Assembly: GCF_041346925.1 (NCBI RefSeq)
Contig: NZ_CP166840.1
Location: 3,467,001-3,531,000 of the forward strand
DNA length: 64,000 nucleotides
Direction of reading: 5' to 3'
DNA from: Agaribacterium sp. ZY112
Lineage (GTDB): Bacteria; Pseudomonadota; Gammaproteobacteria; Pseudomonadales; Cellvibrionaceae
Position 1 is the stretch's first letter. Each line of letters starts with the position of its first letter. The notes under the pieces are model-generated. The model worked only from the letters and a program-made list of their open reading frames with translations, was not told the DNA's origin and ran no database searches. Positions 16,803 to 30,603 of the stretch are shown here, piece after piece. Made by a program: the position numbers and the translations under genes.

Positions 16803-18005
16803 TTACTGCAAGCTATCTAAATGATCGGCCCACTTCTGCCACCATTCTGAGGCCTCCTGATCGTATGAATAACGGTCGTAGATACCTGAAACACTGCCAT
16901 CTACGTGGTTCAAAATGCGGTCTTGCACGACACGGGAGCAACCCAAACGAGCAATACCCGTTCCCATTGTTCGACGTAAGTCATGACTGGTCCAGTGGTC
17001 TAGCCCACAGCCATCGCGATGGTTCGATAGCTGCCATACAATGGCGTGCTGGCGTATGTGCTTTTTGGGCAAAGGGGACGGAAACAGGTATTCAGTATCA
17101 TTGGAGGGTATCGCTTCGATGAGTGCCACTAGTTGCTTCGAGAGATAAACGCGATGAGATAAGCCGTTCTTGGTCTTGGGCAAGTACCATTCCCTTTGTT
17201 TAAGATCCACATCCTTCCAACGCATCGACACGACTTCACCCCCACGACACCCACTCAAAAGCATGATCATCAACACATTCTTGCAGGTGGGGGTGAATTT
17301 TGAATCTGGTAGCCAGTTCAGAAAACGAGTGATTTCTTTATCCGAGAATACGCGGGTACGCGCTTTATGTTTGGGGGTTTTAACGCCGAAGGTAGGATTT
17401 ACAAAGTCCTCGCTTACACGGCCTGCTGATATAGCTAGCTCAAAGGCTCCATTTAGCTCAACCTTTACCATCGTAGCGATTCTGGGGGCGCGTGCTGCGA
17501 CCCTTTGCACTAGCTCATGGACATGGCGGCGTTTCACTTCCATCACCTTCATCTCGCCAATATGATCAACTACATCCGCATTCAGCATGCGCGCACATTC
17601 TAAGCGCCCTTTTTCCCGTCTGTGCGAGGCAATATGTTCATCCAAATAATGCTGTATCAGGTGGCTTACTTTGTAGCTGGCCATACTCTCTTTTAACTTG
17701 GCCTCCTGCGCTTGTCGTTCGGCTTCTTGAGCGAGCTTTACAGGATCTCCTTCTTTATTTCTTATTGCTCGCTGCTTCGCGTGCTCTGCTCTTGCTTCTG
17801 CGAGACTCATTGCCGGGTAGTCTCCGAGCTTCATCTGCTTAAGGCGATTTTCTGGGTGAGGTGTACGGTATCTGTACAACCACGATTTTGTGCCATTTTT
17901 GTTTGCTACGAGACGCAAGCCAACATGTGGTGATTTGTCTGAAAGTACGCCAATTTTATGTTTCTTGACAATTGATGAGTTTAAAGCTGTCTTCATCGTT
18001 TTCAT
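16803..18005 (-). CDS. Tyrosine integrase (P4-like, DUF4102 N-terminus), second copy
   Basis: A 400-residue integrase if started at ATG 18005 (MKTMKTALN). The open frame runs to 18176, but that extension is rich in Trp/Tyr and unlike the family, and a GAGGG ribosome site stands 10 nt before 18005. DUF4102 is visible (SWLYRYRTPHPENRLKQMKL), as are GCRGGEVV with the catalytic Arg, HDLRRTMGTG, LNHVDGSV and the tyrosine in IYDR. It is clearly a paralogue of the neighbouring integrase but well diverged. It is the last gene before mutS, so it probably inserted the whole island at this site. Confidence 0.92.
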   Translation of the reverse strand: MKTMKTALNSSIVKKHKIGVLSDKSPHVGLRLVANKNGTKSWLYRYRTPHPENRLKQMKLGDYPAMSLAEARAEHAKQRAIRNKEGDPVKLAQEAERQAQEAKLKESMASYKVSHLIQHYLDEHIASHRREKGRLECARMLNADVVDHIGEMKVMEVKRRHVHELVQRVAARAPRIATMVKVELNGAFELAISAGRVSEDFVNPTFGVKTPKHKARTRVFSDKEITRFLNWLPDSKFTPTCKNVLMIMLLSGCRGGEVVSMRWKDVDLKQREWYLPKTKNGLSHRVYLSKQLVALIEAIPSNDTEYLFPSPLPKKHIRQHAIVWQLSNHRDGCGLDHWTSHDLRRTMGTGIARLGCSRVVQDRILNHVDGSVSGIYDRYSYDQEASEWWQKWADHLDSLQ

Positions 18006-18133
18006 TGATATAATGCCCTCAAAATTAGACAGCAAATAGAAATAAGAATCACTTCTATTTGCTTGCGAGTGCTCATATATCGGCCAGTATTCAACGTTAT
18101 TTTGACTGGTATTTGTCCACCTTCTTACGCTCA

Positions 18134-18157
18134 AGCTATACCAGAAGCTATACCAGA
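18134..18157. repeat. Perfect 12-bp tandem repeat upstream of the integrase
   Basis: AGCTATACCAGA occurs twice without a gap (18134-18145 and 18146-18157). It lies behind the integrase promoter and beside a set of phased 10-bp repeats, which suggests integrase or excisionase binding sites near the island end. Confidence 0.6.
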
Positions 18158-18160
18158 GTG

Positions 18161-18210
18161 TGAGATTCAGTGACACCCCCTGAGACTCGCTGAGACGCCC
18201 TGAGACAGCT
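18161..18210. repeat. Five 10-bp phased TGAGAC-type repeats at the island-mutS junction
   Basis: TGAGATTCAG, TGACACCCCC, TGAGACTCGC, TGAGACGCCC and TGAGACAGCT follow at exact 10-bp steps (18161, 18171, 18181, 18191, 18201). The last three share TGAGAC and the first two are variants. One repeat per helical turn is a protein-binding pattern; by position these are likely arm-type integrase sites or an operator for the integrase, ending 38 nt before mutS. Confidence 0.6.
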
Positions 18211-18247
18211 CTAACGAGAGCATAGAGAAAGCTAAACTATTGATTTT

Positions 18248-20893
18248 ATGAGCAATTTAACAAATAAGAAGAGCAAAAACAGTGACTTAGACGGGTCATC
18301 CTTGAAGCAACACACACCGATGATGCAACAATACTTCCGCATCAAAGCCGAACACCCGAATGAAATCGTATTCTATCGTATGGGGGATTTTTATGAGCTG
18401 TTTTACGAGGATGCAAAGCGCGCGGCTCAGCTATTAGATGTCACCTTAACCGCAAGAGGAAAAAGCGGTGGTGAACCAATTCCTATGTGTGGTGTGCCAC
18501 ATCATGCTGCAGAGGGCTATTTAGCCAAACTGGTTAAATATGGTTTGTCAGTTGCAATCTGTGAGCAGGTTGGCGATCCGGCAACAAGCAAAGGGCCTGT
18601 TGAACGCAAAGTAATGCGCATCGTCACACCCGGTACCGTTAGTGATGAGGCTCTACTCGATGCTAGGCGAGATAACCTGTTAGTTGCAGCCTGTCGTACC
18701 AGTGAGCACTACGGCCTAGCAAGCTTGGATATGAGCAGTGGGAAGTTCAGTGTTTTTGAAGTTGAAAGCTCAGAGCAGTTGCTTGATCAAATAGCGCGCT
18801 TAAATCCTGCTGAACTATTACTACCTGAAGACCTCAATGAAAAAGCGCTACTTCAAGAGCGACCGGGTATGCGTGCTCGCCCCCCTTGGGACTTCGACTT
18901 TGAAACTGCTGAACGAGAACTTTGCCGTCACTTTGGCACAAAAGACTTAGCAGGCTTCGGTTGTGAGCAACTTCAAAGCGCAATATCTGCTGCAGGTTGC
19001 CTACTAAGTTATGCCCATGAAACTCAACGCACCGAGCTAAGCCACGTCAACACGCTCAAACGTAGCCACCCTGAGCACAACGTACAACTTGATGCCGCAA
19101 CCCGTAAGAACTTAGAGATTGATCAAAACACTCAAGGAACTGAAGAAAACAGCCTCTTTGATGTCATGAACAGCTGTAACACAGCAATGGGCGCTAGAAC
19201 CTTAAGACGCTGGTTAAACAGCCCCTTACGTAACTTAGATGAACTTAATTTACGCTTAGACGCCGTCAATGAGTTAAAGTCAGCCCTTAATACCGACGAG
19301 CTACGTGATGAGTTAAAGCTAATCGGTGACCTTGAACGCATTCTTGGACGCGTTGCTCTGCGCTCTGCCCGTCCCCGAGACTTAAGCCGCCTGTGCAGCT
19401 CCATCAGCAGTTATCCTCAACTGCAACAGCTACTTGCACAAAACCAAGCACCGCTATTAAAAAATCTTGCTGTAAGTATTTCTGAATTCCCCAAACTACA
19501 AACATTATTAGAGAGTGCCCTTATTGAGAACCCACCCGTTGTAATTCGGGACGGCGGTGTGATTGCTGAGGGTTACGATGAAGAGCTTGATGAACTCAGA
19601 GCGATTAGCACCAACGCTGGGGACTACCTCGTTAAACTTGAAGAAGAGGAAAAAGCCCGCACAGGCTTGAGCACACTCAAAGTGGGTTATAACCGTGTGC
19701 ACGGTTATTTTATCGAGATTAGCAAATCTCAAGCCGCTGACGCGCCAACAGAGTACATTCGCCGGCAAACGCTCAAAAACGCAGAGCGATTTATCACTCC
19801 TGAATTAAAAGTATTTGAAGATAAAGCCTTATCAGCTAAAAGTCGTGCGCTAAGTCGAGAAAAAGCCCTCTACGAAGAACTTATTAACAAGCTTGCCTGT
19901 GAATTACTGCCCTTGCAAACCAGTGCAGACGCAGTCGCCAACCTCGATGTACTCTGCTGTCTCGGAGAGCGCGCCGCAACGTTAAACCACTGCAGACCCG
20001 ACCTCATTGAAGAGGGGGATCTAAATATTCAAGAAGGTCGCCACCCTGTGGTTGAAAAGGTCTTAGACGCGCCATTTGTTCCAAATGACCTTGAGCTCAA
20101 TGATTCACAAAAAATGCTCATCATTACCGGTCCCAACATGGGTGGTAAATCGACCTATATGCGTCAAGCAGCGGTGATTGTACTGCTTGCGCAAATAGGG
20201 GCCTGCGTGCCTGCAAGCACAGCGACAATACCACTAGTAGATAGAATCTTCACTCGCATTGGCTCTTCTGATGACCTAGCTGGCGGACGCTCCACCTTTA
20301 TGGTTGAGATGACCGAAACAGCCAACATTCTTAATAATGCCACCGAACAAAGCTTGGTTTTAATGGATGAAATTGGCCGAGGCACAAGTACCTATGACGG
20401 CCTTTCTCTAGCCTGGGCCTGCGTCGAGCACTTAGCCCATAGCATTAAAGCCTACACCCTTTTTGCCACCCACTATTTTGAACTAACCGCTTTGGCAACC
20501 GAGCTTCAAGGTGTTGCCAATGTTCACCTAGATGCCACCGAGCACGGTGATGATATTGTTTTTCTTCACAATATAAAAAGCGGGCCTGCTAGCAAAAGTT
20601 TTGGCTTACAAGTTGCCAAGCTTGCAGGCATCCCAAGTTCCATTTTAAGTGCAGCACAGCAACAGCTACGTATCTTAGAAACACAACCATCTGAGAATAC
20701 GCAGCCACAAACCGCCAGCCCTTCCGTTAGTAGTTCAACAAACACGCAAACCTTGCAGGCTGACCTCTTTGCTAGCCCAGAACCCAGCCCTGCCGAGCAG
20801 GCATTAAAAACATTAGACCCAGATAGCTTGAGCCCTCGTGCAGCTCTCGATGAGCTATACCGTTTAAAGCGCCTAGTAACTGGCGACTGGTAG
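18248..20893 (+). CDS. mutS: DNA mismatch repair ATPase
   Basis: An 881-residue MutS. The mismatch-reading domain is at the N-terminus ([15 protein letters not shown], with the Phe-x-Glu-type reading region near residues 37-50). The connector and lever domains occupy the middle. The ATPase has Walker [10 protein letters not shown] near 629-637 and [12 protein letters not shown] as Walker B/signature. The C-terminus has a Ser/Pro/Thr-rich linker and a short helix ([11 protein letters not shown]) that promotes tetramers. Length is normal. It lies directly after the island junction, so its native upstream sequence may have been displaced. The ribosome site before ATG 18248 is weak. Confidence 0.98.
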   Translation: MSNLTNKKSKNSDLDGSSLKQHTPMMQQYFRIKAEHPNEIVFYRMGDFYELFYEDAKRAAQLLDVTLTARGKSGGEPIPMCGVPHHAAEGYLAKLVKYGLSVAICEQVGDPATSKGPVERKVMRIVTPGTVSDEALLDARRDNLLVAACRTSEHYGLASLDMSSGKFSVFEVESSEQLLDQIARLNPAELLLPEDLNEKALLQERPGMRARPPWDFDFETAERELCRHFGTKDLAGFGCEQLQSAISAAGCLLSYAHETQRTELSHVNTLKRSHPEHNVQLDAATRKNLEIDQNTQGTEENSLFDVMNSCNTAMGARTLRRWLNSPLRNLDELNLRLDAVNELKSALNTDELRDELKLIGDLERILGRVALRSARPRDLSRLCSSISSYPQLQQLLAQNQAPLLKNLAVSISEFPKLQTLLESALIENPPVVIRDGGVIAEGYDEELDELRAISTNAGDYLVKLEEEEKARTGLSTLKVGYNRVHGYFIEISKSQAADAPTEYIRRQTLKNAERFITPELKVFEDKALSAKSRALSREKALYEELINKLACELLPLQTSADAVANLDVLCCLGERAATLNHCRPDLIEEGDLNIQEGRHPVVEKVLDAPFVPNDLELNDSQKMLIITGPNMGGKSTYMRQAAVIVLLAQIGACVPASTATIPLVDRIFTRIGSSDDLAGGRSTFMVEMTETANILNNATEQSLVLMDEIGRGTSTYDGLSLAWACVEHLAHSIKAYTLFATHYFELTALATELQGVANVHLDATEHGDDIVFLHNIKSGPASKSFGLQVAKLAGIPSSILSAAQQQLRILETQPSENTQPQTASPSVSSSTNTQTLQADLFASPEPSPAEQALKTLDPDSLSPRAALDELYRLKRLVTGDW

Positions 20894-21003
20894 TAATTTT
20901 TACTATATCAGTCTTGTCGATGACGCTTATTCCTAGAGCCCTAGTTACAAAGCGCGCCTTATCCTATAAAATGCGCGCCTCAAATTGATCGAGAGGTAGA
21001 AAA

Positions 21004-21327
21004 ATGACTTTTGTAGTCGGTGACAACTGTATCAAGTGTAAGCACACAGACTGTGTTGAAGTTTGCCCTGTTGACTGTTTCTATGAAGGCCCAAACTTCC
21101 TCGTCATTCACCCAGACGAGTGTATTGATTGCGCACTGTGCGAGCCAGAGTGCCCAGTAGACGCCATTTTCTCAGAAGATGAACTACCTGAAGATCAAGA
21201 AGCTTTCTTAGAGTTGAATGCCGAGCTGGCTGAGGTTTGGCCTAATATTACAGAGAAAAAAGACGCACCAGAAGACCACGCGGAGTGGGATGGTGTCGAA
21301 GGCAAGCTTCAGTACCTCGAAAAATAG
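21004..21327 (+). CDS. fdxA: 7Fe-8S ferredoxin
   Basis: A 107-residue ferredoxin of the Azotobacter FdI/Pseudomonas type. The cluster ligands are seen in [17 protein letters not shown] and [12 protein letters not shown]; the wide Cys-to-Cys spacing in the first motif gives the [3Fe-4S] cluster and the second the [4Fe-4S]. It carries electrons in the cytoplasm. A GAGAGG site lies before the ATG. It follows mutS and faces rpoS, sharing a bidirectional terminator with it, the arrangement known from Pseudomonas. Confidence 0.96.
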   Translation: MTFVVGDNCIKCKHTDCVEVCPVDCFYEGPNFLVIHPDECIDCALCEPECPVDAIFSEDELPEDQEAFLELNAELAEVWPNITEKKDAPEDHAEWDGVEGKLQYLEK

Positions 21328-21343
21328 GCTTTGCCATATAACG

Positions 21344-21370
21344 AAAAAAGCCGCATTAGCGGCTTTTTTT
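21344..21370. terminator. Bidirectional terminator between fdxA and rpoS
   Basis: AGCCGC-ATTA-GCGGCT with an A run on one side and a T run on the other, so it works as an intrinsic terminator for both convergent genes. Confidence 0.9.
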
Positions 21371-21392
21371 ACACCTACTAGATCACTCACAT

Positions 21393-22406
21393 TTATTCAA
21401 TACCAAATAATGCAGTAGCATCTAGCCCTTGAGCTTCAAGTAAATCTCTCATACGACGTAAAGCTTCAACTTGAATTTGGCGAACACGCTCACGAGTAAG
21501 ACCTATCTCTCGCCCAACCTCTTCTAGAGTACTGGTTTCATAGCCACGAAGGCCAAAGCGACGGGCAATCACTTCACGTTGTTTTTCACTAAGATCATCC
21601 AACCATTTATCTAAGCTTGCGGTTAAGTCCTTATCTTGCAAAATGGACGAGGGGTTTGTTACATGCTGATCAGGAACCGTATCAACTAAAGTCTTATCGG
21701 AAGAAGGCCCTATTGGAGAATCCATTGATGAAACACGCTCGTTTAAGGCAAGCATTTTTTCAACATCCGCCACTGGGCGTTCGAGTAAGTTAGCTATTTC
21801 TTCGGCGGTTGGTTCATGATCTAGCTTTTGACTCAATTCACGTGAAGCACGTAAATAAACATTTAATTCTTTTACAACATGAATAGGCAAGCGAATAGTT
21901 CGCGTTTGATTCATGATGCCACGCTCGATGGTCTGACGTATCCACCATGTTGCATAGGTAGAAAAACGAAAACCACGCTCCGGATCAAACTTTTCTACAG
22001 CACGGATAAGGCCTAAGTTACCCTCTTCAATTAGATCTAATAAGGCCAAGCCTCGATTGATATAACGACGTGAAATTTTTACAACCAGACGTAAATTACT
22101 TTCAATCATTCGCTTACGCGATGCTTCACAGCCCTTAAGAGCCTTACGCGCAAAATAAACTTCTTCTTCAGCGCTTAATAATGGTGAGTAACCAATTTCA
22201 TTTAAGTAGAGTTGGGTCGCATCTAAGCTGCGCTCATTTGTATCTTCAATATCACTTTCGATAACATTAGCGCGCTGCGTCCGCTTTCGTTTTGGCGCTT
22301 CATTAGCTGGTGGGGTTTTATCCATCCCCACACTAGCTTGAGTTTTGGAGGAAATTACTGCTTTGGCATTGTCGGTAAATACTGTATCAAGCTCTTGAAC
22401 TGCCAT
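21393..22406 (-). CDS. rpoS: RNA polymerase sigma factor for stationary phase and stress
   Basis: A 337-residue sigma-70 group 2 factor. Region 1.2 begins [21 protein letters not shown], region 2 has [20 protein letters not shown] with the -10-binding [10 protein letters not shown], and region 4 has [19 protein letters not shown] with the -35-binding helix. Residues 1-55 form a variable N-terminal part. AGAGG precedes the ATG by 8 nt. It lies downstream of nlpD on the same strand, as in most gammaproteobacteria, where an rpoS promoter sits within nlpD. Confidence 0.97.
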   Translation of the reverse strand: MAVQELDTVFTDNAKAVISSKTQASVGMDKTPPANEAPKRKRTQRANVIESDIEDTNERSLDATQLYLNEIGYSPLLSAEEEVYFARKALKGCEASRKRMIESNLRLVVKISRRYINRGLALLDLIEEGNLGLIRAVEKFDPERGFRFSTYATWWIRQTIERGIMNQTRTIRLPIHVVKELNVYLRASRELSQKLDHEPTAEEIANLLERPVADVEKMLALNERVSSMDSPIGPSSDKTLVDTVPDQHVTNPSSILQDKDLTASLDKWLDDLSEKQREVIARRFGLRGYETSTLEEVGREIGLTRERVRQIQVEALRRMRDLLEAQGLDATALFGIE

Positions 22407-22575
22407 GATCCGTACCTCTTGTTTGGTTTTATTGCGTACCCTTCTAGGCCGCTATTAGTTGTGAACCAAGAGATTGCACTTCCTATCTCTTCCCCCACCG
22501 AGTTAAACCTTTGCTTCCGGTCACCCCTTATAAGGCTTTTCGGCAGCGCCAGCAGATCTTTAGCACTTCCTGTAC

Positions 22576-23364
22576 TTATCTCGGCGGCAAGTAGGCAATG
22601 GGGTCAACAGGTTTCCCGTCATAACGAATCTCAAAATGCAGCTTTACTGTATCTGTACCCGTCGATCCCATTTCGGCTATTTTCTCCCCCTTCTTCACAG
22701 CTTGCCCCTCTTTCACCAATAATCGGTGATTATGAGCATAAGCACTTAAGTACTTATCACTGTGTTTTATGATGAGTAATTTGCCGTAGCCTCGCAGCCC
22801 CTCCCCAGAATATACAACCGTCCCCGAAGAAGCCGCACGAACAGGCTCTCTCAAATTCGAAGCGATATCAATACCTTTTTTGAGGCCACTTTTTGCGTTA
22901 AAGCGAGTGACCACTCGCCCTTGAGCCGGCCACTGCCAAGAACTAGGTTTTGAATAAACCTTAGATTCTGTGTGTTTTTTACTCCCCGTCGCTTTATTTT
23001 TTAAACGAGTCGAAGTGCTCTTAGGTGGCACTTTAGTATTACTTTTTGAACTATTAACACCCACTTTACTTTTAGTTGCATTGCTTTTCGTAACGACACT
23101 TTTGGCCCCACTTAGGCTAAGGCGTTGACCCGGGTAAATCGTGTACGAGGCCCCTATATTATTGGCTTTGGCAAGAGCGTGGTAATCCAAACCATAGCGC
23201 CAAGCAATCGAGTAAAGAGTGTCACCTTGCGCTACAACATGATGTTTAATCTTAGAGCTAGGAGGTTGTGACCTATCTACAACTGGCGCCATTACAGGCT
23301 TTGAACTACAGCCCATAAATACGCAGGAAGCGATCAATATATTAAACAGCCATATCTTTTTCAT
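22576..23364 (-). CDS. nlpD: NlpD-like lipoprotein, amidase activator (LysM + degenerate M23)
   Basis: A 262-residue outer-membrane lipoprotein. The signal peptide ends in a lipobox with Cys19 (FMGC). LysM is at about 42-86 (VAQGDTLYSIAWRYGLDYHA), followed by a Lys/Ser/Thr-rich linker and an M23 domain from about 145. The M23 metal ligands are missing: the usual H-x-G-x-D is KKGIDI and the usual H-x-H is KLHFEI. NlpD proteins are therefore inactive as peptidases and activate the cell-separation amidase AmiC. rpoS follows 169 nt downstream. Confidence 0.95.
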   Translation of the reverse strand: MKKIWLFNILIASCVFMGCSSKPVMAPVVDRSQPPSSKIKHHVVAQGDTLYSIAWRYGLDYHALAKANNIGASYTIYPGQRLSLSGAKSVVTKSNATKSKVGVNSSKSNTKVPPKSTSTRLKNKATGSKKHTESKVYSKPSSWQWPAQGRVVTRFNAKSGLKKGIDIASNLREPVRAASSGTVVYSGEGLRGYGKLLIIKHSDKYLSAYAHNHRLLVKEGQAVKKGEKIAEMGSTGTDTVKLHFEIRYDGKPVDPIAYLPPR

Positions 23365-23484
23365 ACAACGGCCTTAGAATTTCTCTACCTAATGCGAGCA
23401 TTTATTATCGCCAACATCTATGAACCTTAGAACTACATGGAATATTCATCCCAAAAGTCATTGCTAATTTATCTACATTTATTA

Positions 23485-23523
23485 CAAAAAAGCGCACATT
23501 TTTTATGAAAAATGTGCGCTTTT
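23485..23523. terminator. Terminator after the DUF368 gene
   Basis: GCGCACATTTTT-TATG-AAAAATGTGCGC forms a 12-bp stem flanked by A and T runs. It ends the minus-strand ftsB-truD-pcm-DUF368 unit and separates it from nlpD. Confidence 0.85.
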
Positions 23524-23557
23524 CCGAGACAACGTCAAAAACAGGGCACTGGCAATT

Positions 23558-24493
23558 CTATTTCCGCACCAATGATAGGCGCTCAATTGCGACAACAAGA
23601 ACAAAGCCTAAAGCAAAAGCTAAGGCGACCAAAGGCCATTGATTAGGCTCTCCGGTAAGAGCTGTATACTCATACGGGCTAACATTTGCCAAGCTTATAG
23701 CCCTTGGCTCACCGTGACGATCTATGATGGACTCCAAGACCTGCTTCCATGGCCAAGTCACATACAGTGACCCCAACAAAAAGCCTAACATCACAGCCAA
23801 GGTATTCTGATACCAGCGCAGTAAAAGCCAGCTTAAAAAGCGTGAAAAAATAAGTAAACCCGCTATGCAGCCCCCGGCAAAAGAAAACAAAGACAGCCAC
23901 TGTAGGTTTTCTACAGCTTCTAGTGCGACGGGGTAAAGACCCAGTAATAACAATATAAAGCTACCTGAAACCCCTGGTAGAATCATTGCACTAATGGCAA
24001 TAAAACCACCAAAAAATAAGATCCACCAATGACCAGGCAGTTCCGTAGATTTAACTAACGCCAAAGCGACAACCATGGCCGCACCAAGAGAGAACAGCAG
24101 CCATTGCATCCATGCCCAACGAGCTTGCTGCCTAAAAAGCGTATAGAGCGAAGCTACAATCAAGCCTGAAAACCCACCCCATACCAAAAGAGGCTGATGC
24201 TCCAAACACCACGATACGACTGATGCAAAGGTTTTAATACTGATTAAAATACCCACAAATAGGGCCAGTAAAAAGTTACCGTTGATACTTTGCCAAAAAG
24301 CAGCGGGCCCCTCTTTGAAGAGAACAAGCAACTTTGCAGGTGTTAAGCCTTTAAGGCTGCTTAACAGTTCCTCATAAATCCCTGTAATCAGGGCAATCGT
24401 CCCCCCCGAAACACCCGGAACGATATCTGCAGCCCCCATAGCCATGCCTTTAACAGCAATGCGCAAGTAATCCTTGAGCGAACGCATACCCAT
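23558..24493 (-). CDS. DUF368 polytopic membrane protein
   Basis: A 311-residue inner-membrane protein with about eight hydrophobic helices. The family signature is doubled: VPGVSGGTIALITGIYEEL near residue 24 and LPGVSGSFILLLLGLYP near 167. DUF368 proteins are proposed undecaprenyl-phosphate flippases (PopT family) that recycle the lipid carrier for cell-wall synthesis. AAGGAAAG precedes ATG 24493. It sits between pcm and nlpD, where relatives usually have nothing or surE, so its insertion here is a lineage trait. Confidence 0.9.
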   Translation of the reverse strand: MGMRSLKDYLRIAVKGMAMGAADIVPGVSGGTIALITGIYEELLSSLKGLTPAKLLVLFKEGPAAFWQSINGNFLLALFVGILISIKTFASVVSWCLEHQPLLVWGGFSGLIVASLYTLFRQQARWAWMQWLLFSLGAAMVVALALVKSTELPGHWWILFFGGFIAISAMILPGVSGSFILLLLGLYPVALEAVENLQWLSLFSFAGGCIAGLLIFSRFLSWLLLRWYQNTLAVMLGFLLGSLYVTWPWKQVLESIIDRHGEPRAISLANVSPYEYTALTGEPNQWPLVALAFALGFVLVVAIERLSLVRK

Positions 24494-24520
24494 GTTCTTT
24501 CCTTTATAAAGAGGTGAAAT

Positions 24521-25192
24521 TTAAGCTAAACCCGATAGTAGCGGCACAAATTTTACCGCTTCGTAAACTTGCTTATGATATTTGTCTGTTTCAGCATCAC
24601 GAACAACAACTGTCAACTCTTGTGTATCACCACCAACAGGGATAACCAGTACGCCTCCCGGAGCAAGTTGATCGCAAAGGCTTTGTGGCAGAGAGCGTGG
24701 AGCGGCCGCTGACAAGATAGCATCAAACTGCTTTGCCTCCCCAGGCCAACCAAAACCGCCATCGGCGTAGCGAAACTCGACGTTTTTAATACCCAAGCCC
24801 TTTAAGCGCTGCTTAGCTTTATCTTGCAAAGGCTTGATACGCTCAACGCTGTATACCTTAGGCACCAGTTGAGCCAAAACCGAAGTCTGATAACCACAGC
24901 CTGTACCAATTTCTAACACCGAATCTAATTTCCCTGCTGCGGCAAGAACGAGCTCTGTCATACGGGCCACAATATAAGGCTGACTAATGGTTTGTCCAAA
25001 GCCTATCGGTAAAGCAGTATCTTCGTAAGCTCGGTGTGACAGCGCTTCGTCAATAAAAAGATGACGAGGGGTATTTGACACAACATCCAGCACAGCTTGA
25101 TCCGTTACACCCTGCTCTTGCAATCGTGAAACAAGTCGATCTCGTGTTCGCTTGGACGTCATACCAACGCCTTGTGTTACTAAATTTTCCAC
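24521..25192 (-). CDS. pcm: Protein-L-isoaspartate O-methyltransferase
   Basis: A 223-residue enzyme that methylates isoaspartate in damaged proteins and starts their repair. The SAM motif [18 protein letters not shown] lies near residue 91, and the family signature [16 protein letters not shown] precedes it. The longer GTG start (25192) is kept because relatives also carry residues before [11 protein letters not shown]; the ATG at 25162 is the alternative. It follows truD by 3 nt. surE, its common partner, is not here. Confidence 0.95.
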   Translation of the reverse strand: MENLVTQGVGMTSKRTRDRLVSRLQEQGVTDQAVLDVVSNTPRHLFIDEALSHRAYEDTALPIGFGQTISQPYIVARMTELVLAAAGKLDSVLEIGTGCGYQTSVLAQLVPKVYSVERIKPLQDKAKQRLKGLGIKNVEFRYADGGFGWPGEAKQFDAILSAAAPRSLPQSLCDQLAPGGVLVIPVGGDTQELTVVVRDAETDKYHKQVYEAVKFVPLLSGLA

Positions 25193-25195
25193 TGT

Positions 25196-26173
25196 TTAGC
25201 CTTGTCCACGCTCTGGTTGCTCTAAAATAGCAAGCTCTCTTAATACTGCCGTTGCAAACTGGCCCGGCCTTAAAGCCAAAGTCAGTATCAAGTCGGCACC
25301 ATCAACCTGCCACTTAAAGTTGCTTGGCTGCAGCACTAAGTCACGACGCTGCTGATTCAGGCCGACATTCTCTAACGCCAAGCGCCATAGTTCAAATTCT
25401 TCTAGTGCTGATACCTCTTGAGCTAGGCATTCATCCGCAGCTAAACTGCGACCACGCCCCCATAGAGGGCCGCTGGCAAGCTCTTCAGGATCACCATTTA
25501 ACATGCTTTGCCAATCACCTGACAGCACCCTATCGCCTAAGACTTTGTTAAAAAGGTAGGATCGTGCTGAGGACATTAAAATACTACGGGTATTCCGGTT
25601 GCGAAGGGCTCTAGGGTCTTTCACCCACTCCTCAACACGCTCTAAATTAGCACCACCTCGCCCAAAGCGCTGCTCACCGAAATAATTGGGCACACCGTGC
25701 TGAGCGATCGCTTGTAACTGCTGCTCAAGCCCATGGTTCAACTCAAGCTTACGCAGCCGAATAACAAATTTATTGGCATCGTGCTCTCCCATTCGTAGCT
25801 TTTTATTATGTGAACTACAAGCGAGCAATTTAGCGTCAAGAGCACTTACCTTGATAAATTCATTCCAATCAAAATCGTGAGATTTTCCTGGCATATAGAT
25901 ACTAAACCACTGCGACGTAACAGCATGACGGTCTTTTTTTCCACCATAACCTACATCCATTTTCTTAACCGAAAAGAACTCAGCAAGCTTTTTGGCCACC
26001 CACTCGGTATTCTCACCTCGCTTTTGTATATGCAGCCAAAGGTGCTCGCCTTCACCACTTAAAGGCTGTAGCATCAGTTCATCGACAATAAAATCTTCAG
26101 CGTCGAAGCGAAAACCAGCCGTTTGCTTAGGGCCACCCCAAGCAAAAGGGAAATCAAGAGAATAACTGCTCAT
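25196..26173 (-). CDS. truD: tRNA pseudouridine(13) synthase
   Basis: A 325-residue TruD. The catalytic Asp is in GYGGKKDRHAVTSQWFS near residue 80, and the family motif FGEQRFGRGGANL follows near 165. It converts U13 of tRNA-Glu to pseudouridine. It starts 7 nt after ftsB and ends 3 nt before pcm. In Pseudomonas ispD and ispF lie between ftsB and truD; here they are absent. Confidence 0.95.
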   Translation of the reverse strand: MSSYSLDFPFAWGGPKQTAGFRFDAEDFIVDELMLQPLSGEGEHLWLHIQKRGENTEWVAKKLAEFFSVKKMDVGYGGKKDRHAVTSQWFSIYMPGKSHDFDWNEFIKVSALDAKLLACSSHNKKLRMGEHDANKFVIRLRKLELNHGLEQQLQAIAQHGVPNYFGEQRFGRGGANLERVEEWVKDPRALRNRNTRSILMSSARSYLFNKVLGDRVLSGDWQSMLNGDPEELASGPLWGRGRSLAADECLAQEVSALEEFELWRLALENVGLNQQRRDLVLQPSNFKWQVDGADLILTLALRPGQFATAVLRELAILEQPERGQG

Positions 26174-26180
26174 ATATTAA

Positions 26181-26462
26181 CTACTTAGATTCCGGCTCAA
26201 TAAACAAATAAAAGGTCTCGCCGGGTTTAATCAGACCTAATTCTTCACGCGCCTTTTCTTCTACAGAATCATAACCATTGCGTAAACCTTCAACTTCTAG
26301 AGCTAAGCGCTGATTTTGAGCCCGTAAACGTTGATTTTCTGCCGTCTGCTTCGTTATATTGCGTTTAAGCTCAGCAATATGCGCAAAACTGCCCTCTCCA
26401 ACCCAGAGACGGTACTGACTCATCAGCAATAAAATAGATAGAACCACAAACAGCTTTTTCAT
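26181..26462 (-). CDS. ftsB: Cell division protein FtsB
   Basis: A 93-residue bitopic membrane protein: a short cytoplasmic start, one transmembrane helix (about 4-20), then a periplasmic coiled coil (about 27-65, NITKQTAENQRLRAQNQRLA) and the conserved EEKAREELGLIKPGETFY. It joins FtsL and FtsQ at the septum. It is downstream of eno on the same strand, the normal gammaproteobacterial order. Confidence 0.95.
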   Translation of the reverse strand: MKKLFVVLSILLLMSQYRLWVGEGSFAHIAELKRNITKQTAENQRLRAQNQRLALEVEGLRNGYDSVEEKAREELGLIKPGETFYLFIEPESK

Positions 26463-26510
26463 CAGCGAAAGGCTAAAGCTTTAATTGAGAAAACAAAAGC
26501 CCTAAACAGA

Positions 26511-26538
26511 AAAAAGGCCGGCACAAGGCCGACCTTTT
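26511..26538 (-). terminator. Terminator after eno
   Basis: On the minus strand GGTCGGC and GCCGGCC pair around a 5-nt loop, followed by six T residues. It lies between eno and ftsB, so ftsB may depend on read-through or its own promoter. Confidence 0.75.
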
Positions 26539-26562
26539 AAGGCTTTTAAACTAAGACTTAAC

Positions 26563-28769
<2,207 letters not shown>

Positions 28770-28776
28770 CTAGCCC

Positions 28777-30504
<1,728 letters not shown>

Positions 30505-30603
30505 TTAAGACTTGCCGCGCTCCCCTCAGGACGGGGCGCCAGACTACCAGAAAGCGCCGCCGAGCTCAATTATAGCTTGCTTGAAGAAAAGTGTTTTAAC
30601 TAC

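Noticed and set aside
16865..17933. Several rightward open frames over the second integrase
   Set aside because: They are antisense to a complete tyrosine integrase with all catalytic residues.
18006..18176. N-terminal extension of the second integrase to 18176
   Set aside because: The extra 57 residues are Trp/Tyr/Ser-rich, unlike the family, overlap the repeats, and a ribosome site supports the start at 18005.
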